The notes under the pieces: generated by a model
The model's database searches: none
The model's input: only the letters and a program-made list of their open reading frames with translations
What the model was told of the DNA's origin: nothing
Program-made: the position numbers and the translations under genes
Assembly (NCBI GenBank): GCA_036825615.1
Contig: DAISXY010000001.1
Coordinates: forward strand, 1-64,000
Source of the DNA: JAICXG01 sp036825615
GTDB taxonomy: Bacteria > Verrucomicrobiota > Verrucomicrobiia > Chthoniobacterales > UBA10450
Direction: 5' to 3'
Length of the DNA: 64,000 bases
Shown: positions 60,103-64,000 of the stretch, piece after piece
How the letters are laid out: each line of letters opens with the position of its first letter
Numbering within the stretch: position 1 is the stretch's first letter

Positions 60103-61269
60103 ATGAGCGGAGTTCGATTACTGGTTGGGACGCGCAAAGGCGCTTTCGTTCTCACTTCCGATGGCAAACGTCAGGACTGGAAAGTCAGCGGGCCGCATTT
60201 TGCTGGGTGGGAAATTTATCATCTCAAAGGTTCACCGGCCGACCCGGACCGAATCTATGCCTCGCAATCGAGCGGCTGGTTCGGCCAGATCATCCAGCGC
60301 TCGAATGATGGCGGACAAACCTGGGAAACGCCGGGGAGCACGCCGGAGGAACTGCAAGGCGAAGGCGGCATGCCAAAAGGCGAGAGCAACAAATTCGTCT
60401 ACGACGGAATTCCCGGCACCCACATGTGGTACGACGGCACTCAGCACCCATGGGAGTTCAAGCGCGTCTGGCACCTCGAGCCTTCGCTCCACGATCCTGA
60501 CCATGTCTATGCCGGGGTGGAAGATGCGGCTCTTTTTCAATCGAAAGACGGCGGAAAATCGTGGAACGAGCTTTCCGGTCTGCGTCAGCACAATACCGGA
60601 CCGAAGTGGCAACCGGGCGCGGGCGGGATGTGTCTGCATACGATCCTGATCGATCCGAAAAACCCGCAGCGGTTGTTCATCGCGATCTCGGCGGCGGGCG
60701 CGTTTCGGAGCGACGACGGCGGGCAAAGCTGGAAGCCGATCAATCAAGGTTTACGGTCGCAATACATTCCCGACCCGACCGCCGAGGTCGGTCACTGTGT
60801 TCATCGCATCGCGTTCCATCCTTCCCGGCCCGACAGACTCTTCATGCAAAAACATTGGGACGTGATGCGGAGCGATAACAGCGGCGACCAGTGGACGGAA
60901 GTGAGCGGCAATCTGCCGACTGACTTTGGCTTCCCGATCGACGTTCATGCTCACGAACCGGAAACAATCTACGTCGTCCCGATCAAGAGTGACTCCGAGC
61001 ATTTTCCGCTCGAAGGCAAGCTCCAGGTTTGGCGCAGCCGCAGTGGTGGGAATGACTGGGAGGCGCTGACCAACGGACTGCCGCAGAAGGATTGCTATGT
61101 TAATGTTCTGCGCGATTCCATGTCGGTCGATTCGTTAGACCCGTGCGGGATTTATTTCGGAACGACTGGCGGACAGGTCTACGGGTCGGCTGACGGCGGA
61201 GACTCCTGGACGGCGATCGTGCGCGATCTTCCGCCCGTTCTCTCAGTCGAGGCCCAGACTCTCCCATGA
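60103..61269 (+). CDS. BNR/YCF48-type beta-propeller (sialidase-like), cytoplasmic
   Basis: This 388-aa protein has Asp-box repeats, SNDGGQTWE, SKDGGKSWNE, SDDGGQSWKP, SDNSGDQWTE, SRSGGNDWEA and SADGGDSWTA, defining a six-bladed propeller. There is no signal peptide; the N-terminus is MSGVRLLVGTRKGAFVLTSD. The conserved segment PGTHMWYDGTQHPWEFKRVW is typical of a widely distributed uncharacterised group labelled 'exo-alpha-sialidase'. True sialidase catalytic residues are not evident. The gene overlaps the next one, a MoaD/ThiS-like gene, by 4 nt. Confidence 0.85.
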   Translation: MSGVRLLVGTRKGAFVLTSDGKRQDWKVSGPHFAGWEIYHLKGSPADPDRIYASQSSGWFGQIIQRSNDGGQTWETPGSTPEELQGEGGMPKGESNKFVYDGIPGTHMWYDGTQHPWEFKRVWHLEPSLHDPDHVYAGVEDAALFQSKDGGKSWNELSGLRQHNTGPKWQPGAGGMCLHTILIDPKNPQRLFIAISAAGAFRSDDGGQSWKPINQGLRSQYIPDPTAEVGHCVHRIAFHPSRPDRLFMQKHWDVMRSDNSGDQWTEVSGNLPTDFGFPIDVHAHEPETIYVVPIKSDSEHFPLEGKLQVWRSRSGGNDWEALTNGLPQKDCYVNVLRDSMSVDSLDPCGIYFGTTGGQVYGSADGGDSWTAIVRDLPPVLSVEAQTLP

Positions 61270-61562
61270 TCCGAGTTGTCCTTCCCCATCACTTGCGGAC
61301 CCTGGCTAAGGTCGGCGCGGAGATCCAGCTTGACTTGAACGGCCAGGCAAGCATCGGCCAGGTGATTGCTGCGATTGAAACAACCTACCCGATGCTGCGC
61401 GGGACGATCCGTGATCACGGGACGCAAAAACGCCGCCCGCTGGTGCGATTTTTTGCCTGTGGCGAAGATATCTCGCATGAGTCGTTCGAGACAACCCTTC
61501 CCGACCCGGTCGTGCGCGGCGACGAACCCTTCTTCATCATCGGCGCAATCGCCGGCGGCTAA
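61266..61562 (+). CDS. MoaD/ThiS-family ubiquitin-like protein
   Basis: A 98-aa beta-grasp protein ending in the double glycine IIGAIAGG, as needed for adenylation and thiocarboxylation in sulfur carriers. It has IRVVLPHHLRTLAKVG, SIGQVIAAIETTYP and VRFFACGEDIS. No moaE, thi or E1-like gene is near. The four-base overlap (ATGA) with the propeller gene suggests a functional pair with it. This linkage recurs in many genomes as I recall, but its role is not established. Confidence 0.86.
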   Translation: MIRVVLPHHLRTLAKVGAEIQLDLNGQASIGQVIAAIETTYPMLRGTIRDHGTQKRRPLVRFFACGEDISHESFETTLPDPVVRGDEPFFIIGAIAGG

Positions 61563-61700
61563 GTCATCCCGAGCGCAGCGAAGCGGAGTCGAGGGATCCC
61601 GCGGAGCTGCCTTGAACATAAGGTGCCGCACCCTTTCCTGCCTTTGCCACGGGATCCCTCGACTCCGTTGCGCTGCGCTTCACTCCGCTCGGGATGACAA
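61563..61700. repeat. REP-like paired repeat (overlaps a stop codon)
   Basis: The left arm GTCATCCCGAGCGCAGCGAA and GGAGTCGAGGGATCCCG are inverted to GGGATCCCTCGACTCCGTTG with CTCGGGATGACAAC. The right arm runs into the 3' end of the Rieske gene (minus strand), providing its last residues (SSRAE) and stop. Confidence 0.85.
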
Positions 61701-62843
61701 CAAAGAGAGATAATACCGATCCCAGGCCGCAGGGATGCTTTCGCGCGCCGAATACGGCCCCGGCTCATAACCTCGCGAGGCAATCCCTTGCTGACTCAGC
61801 TCGCACACATGCCAGTCCTGCCGGTTAGTCATATCCCAAAACTCCACCGCGTCCTCGGGGTTATAACCCGGGTCGGTAACCCCGGCCGCCTCAGGATGAA
61901 AGAACCAGTCGCACTCAATCAAGGTCTGTCCCGGTGATTGCGGCCAAAGCTGATGCACCATCACATAATCGGGATGCATGCTCAGGAGCATGTTTGGGAA
62001 AATCGAATAATAAAAAACCCGGGCATGATCCGCACTCAGCAACTCCCCCACCGGCAAGGCACAGGCGTTCCCACTCATGGTGAGACTTTTCCCTTTCGCG
62101 ATCTTCATAAACCCGCCCAGAAATGGCCCTTCCGTAAGATCATTCTCTGCCGAATCGTAAGGTGAGACTTTGGCGAGGGCTGGATGCACACCAGGACAAT
62201 GATAGCATTCGGAGTAATTCTCGAAGATGAGTTTCCAGTTGGCCCGCACGTCATAGCTGATGCGCCGGGCCGAGCGCAGCTGGGGCAGATTCCACTCCGC
62301 GAATTTCCCTGCCAGCGGCGCGAACACTTGCGGGAGTGGCTTTGGCGCTGAAGACAAACTAACGAACATAAAGCCTTCCCATTCACCGATGCTGACGGCG
62401 TGGAGCGGATAATCACCTTTCTCAAACCCCGGCACTTCATCCATGTGCGGTGCACCGATCAACCTGCCGCGGAGATTGTAGGTCCAGGCATGGTAGGGGC
62501 ACTGAATGACAGCGAAGTGCCCGCGCGCTTCTTCGCACAGCCGCGTCCCGCGATGACGGCACACATTGTAAAACGCGTGTATCTCACCGTCTCGGTCCCG
62601 CACGATGATGAGACTCTCGCCCGCGACATTCTTAACGATGTAATCACCTGGGCCATGAAGCTCATTCTGATGTCCGACACAGACCCACTCACGTGAGAAA
62701 ATCTTCGCCTGTTCTTCCGCGAAAGCCTCCGGTGAGATAAAGTAACGCTGCGGCAAAGTCCGCGCCCCGGTGACGAAACTGTCGGCCGTTCTACGAAAGG
62801 TTCGCGTCGCCTGGTTTTCGCTCGAGGTCATCATCGCCGCCAT
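61680..62843 (-). CDS. Rieske non-haem iron oxygenase, large subunit type
   Basis: An aromatic-ring-hydroxylating or demethylating oxygenase alpha subunit of about 388 aa. The Rieske [2Fe-2S] site is CRHRGTRLCEEARGHFAVIQ followed by CPYHAW (C-x-H ... C-x2-H). The mononuclear iron site is ENYSECYHCPGVHP, with the two histidines and a later acidic residue in the DWHVCELSQQG region. ATG 62843 with AAGGAAGGG upstream is used; the open frame back to 62933 would overlap the divergent membrane gene. No reductase or beta subunit is adjacent. The last residues come from a REP-like repeat, so the native C-terminus may be altered. Substrate unknown. Confidence 0.9.
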   Translation of the reverse strand: MAAMMTSSENQATRTFRRTADSFVTGARTLPQRYFISPEAFAEEQAKIFSREWVCVGHQNELHGPGDYIVKNVAGESLIIVRDRDGEIHAFYNVCRHRGTRLCEEARGHFAVIQCPYHAWTYNLRGRLIGAPHMDEVPGFEKGDYPLHAVSIGEWEGFMFVSLSSAPKPLPQVFAPLAGKFAEWNLPQLRSARRISYDVRANWKLIFENYSECYHCPGVHPALAKVSPYDSAENDLTEGPFLGGFMKIAKGKSLTMSGNACALPVGELLSADHARVFYYSIFPNMLLSMHPDYVMVHQLWPQSPGQTLIECDWFFHPEAAGVTDPGYNPEDAVEFWDMTNRQDWHVCELSQQGIASRGYEPGPYSARESIPAAWDRYYLSLLSSRAE

Positions 62844-62923
62844 GCTCCGACGCCCTTCCTTGATCGTCAAGCGGTCAAACCTCTGCGCTTGCTCTGACCA
62901 TGCGGAACTGATTGCATGCAGAA

Positions 62924-63877
62924 ATGGAACCAACTCCGCCGCGCATCGAAATTTTTGCTCCCTTTGGCGAAGCCTTCGAACTGATGAGGAAAATCCTCTT
63001 TCGCCCCTTTGATATTGGGAAATGGCTTGTTATCGGTTTCGCTGCCTGGCTCGCGACTTTCTTCAGCGGGATTGGGTTCAGCTATCGCACTAACTTCCGC
63101 AACCAGGATTGGCACTGGCACTTTGCCCGCACCGGCGAGGCGATTCGGATCGAGCACGCGCCGATTTGGGTCATTCCTTTGCTTGTCGCCGCGGTGCTTG
63201 TCGGGCTGGCGGTGGCTGCGCTTCTTCTTTGGCTGAACTCACGCGCACGGTTCATCTTCACGGATTGCATTGTGCGCAATCGAGCCGCAATTGTTCAGCC
63301 CTGGAAGGAATTCCGCAGCGAAGGCGATCGCTATTTTGTTTTACAAATTGTGATCTCTTTTTGCAGTCTCCTCATCGTTGGCGGGCTGGCGTTAGTGTTC
63401 TTTGCCGGCAAGTATACGGATAACACTCTTCTTCCTCTTGCAATCATCATTCTTCTGGCCGTTTGCTTTGGTCTGGCCGCGGTTGTCGTCGCCGCCATCA
63501 TGCATCTTATGATCCCGGTGATGTATCGTCAGCGCTGCAGTGCCACCTCCGCTTTTTCGCAAGTCTGGAGGCTGATTGTCTCCCACCCCGCCATCTTTAT
63601 CCTCTTTGCCCTGTTCTACGTTGTCATCTACGTCGCGGGCGCGATGATCTCCTGTCTTCTCTCCTGCGTCACCTGCTGCGTCGCGGCACTGCCATATATC
63701 GGGACAGTTATCCTTTTGCCAGTCGTGCTCGTCCTCTATGCCTTCCCGCTCTGTTTCATGCGGCAATTTGGCGAGCCTTATGATGCCTGGGCGACCATCA
63801 GATCGGAAGAGCCGCCGCCCCTGCCCGAAGCTCCTCCCGTGCAGCTTCCTCCTCCTCCGCCACCGCCATCCCCATGA
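62924..63877 (+). CDS. Polytopic membrane protein with polyproline tail
   Basis: A 317-aa protein with about six hydrophobic segments, including GKWLVIGFAAWLATFFSGIG, IWVIPLLVAAVLVGLAVAAL, FVLQIVISFCSLLIVGGLAL, PLAIIILLAVCFGLAAVVVA, AIFILFALFYVVIYVAGAMI and TVILLPVVLVLYAFPLCFM. An amphipathic N-terminus has FGEAFELMRKILFRPFDIGK. The C-terminus is EEPPPLPEAPPVQLPPPPPP. It belongs by appearance to the DUF7544-like group of bacterial membrane proteins. ATG 62924 is favoured over 62912. Role unknown. Confidence 0.75.
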   Translation: MEPTPPRIEIFAPFGEAFELMRKILFRPFDIGKWLVIGFAAWLATFFSGIGFSYRTNFRNQDWHWHFARTGEAIRIEHAPIWVIPLLVAAVLVGLAVAALLLWLNSRARFIFTDCIVRNRAAIVQPWKEFRSEGDRYFVLQIVISFCSLLIVGGLALVFFAGKYTDNTLLPLAIIILLAVCFGLAAVVVAAIMHLMIPVMYRQRCSATSAFSQVWRLIVSHPAIFILFALFYVVIYVAGAMISCLLSCVTCCVAALPYIGTVILLPVVLVLYAFPLCFMRQFGEPYDAWATIRSEEPPPLPEAPPVQLPPPPPPPSP

Positions 63878-63923
63878 CAGCCCTTGGAGCAAGTGCATCC
63901 GCTCGATGAATCTCGATCGCCGA

Positions 63924-64000
63924 TCACGGTTTCACGTCATTTCTCACGATCTTGCCGTCTTTCATGACAAAGAACACCCGCTCAGTTACTGTGATATCCC
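63924..64000 (-). CDS. C-terminal end of an amidohydrolase (partial)
   Basis: On the minus strand the last ~25 codons read DITVTERVFFVMKDGKIVRN and then DVKP before the TGA at 63926-63924. The pattern 'V..VMKDGKIV' is the standard C-terminal strand pair of imidazolonepropionase/amidohydrolase-like enzymes. The rest lies beyond the window, so the exact enzyme cannot be named. Confidence 0.65.
   Translation of the reverse strand, partial: DITVTERVFFVMKDGKIVRNDVKP

Overview
The window reads as GC-rich chromosomal DNA of a Gram-negative soil-type bacterium, most likely a verrucomicrobial (Spartobacteria/Chthoniobacterales-like) lineage. I infer this from family content rather than from a marker gene. 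The cues are a two-repeat secreted protein of the verrucomicrobial 'NDNW/IRALGPSL' type, TonB receptors, LPS-heptose genes (hldA, gmhB), many lipoproteins, an ADOP-type permease, HAF-repeat and S74-fibre proteins, and Hanks-type kinases paired with ECF sigma factors of the TIGR02999/ECF43 kind. No transposase, integrase, CRISPR array or rRNA was seen. Only a partial, odd tRNA lies at the left edge.

Layout. 1-6.4 kb: a partial tRNA-like sequence, a TonB receptor, a wrecked PQQ-dependent alcohol dehydrogenase fragment, a cytochrome c lipoprotein and three secreted repeat proteins. 6.7-11.8 kb: a MacAB-like efflux operon, then aroK-queG. 11.9-18.2 kb: secreted and lipoprotein genes, a YheO-type PAS protein on a membrane anchor, an S74 surface protein, a succinate-semialdehyde-type dehydrogenase and a small CarD/Tudor-like protein. 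18.3-24 kb: an ADOP permease, proB and proA, and a low-complexity secreted protein.

25.2-41.2 kb is the accessory core. Two paralogous modules (ECF sigma factor plus transmembrane Ser/Thr kinase with TolB-like and TPR sensor region) are interleaved with four divergently transcribed genes for unrelated secreted proteins: a cupin, a HAF-repeat protein, a vanadium-haloperoxidase/PAP2 protein and an S74 fibre. All four divergent or leader regions share one block of about 75 bp at constant spacing. A duplicated 3' end of the neighbouring carboxyltransferase gene (mccB-like) lies about 10.3 kb from the intact gene, so the second module with its TonB receptor appears to have been inserted or duplicated next to it.

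41.3-54.2 kb is mainly housekeeping: mccB-like, manC, ruvX-truA, a large hybrid histidine kinase, nuoB-nuoC (without the other nuo genes), and phoH-pgpH-punA. 54.5-58.2 kb: two secreted proteins and an hldA-gmhB-glycosyltransferase operon. 58.4-64 kb: 3-hydroxyanthranilate dioxygenase and ACMSD (kynurenine-type ring cleavage), a BNR-propeller/MoaD-like pair, a Rieske oxygenase, a membrane protein and the end of an amidohydrolase gene.

Two families of intergenic palindromes recur. One is REP-like ('GTCATCCCGAGC...GGATGACAAC', five copies). The other is built from degenerate heptads of the TGACTAA/TGACGAA type (four copies). REP copies supply the annotated start codon of one gene and the stop codon of another. 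The octamer CCTAACGA/TCGTTAGG also seems far commoner than composition predicts.
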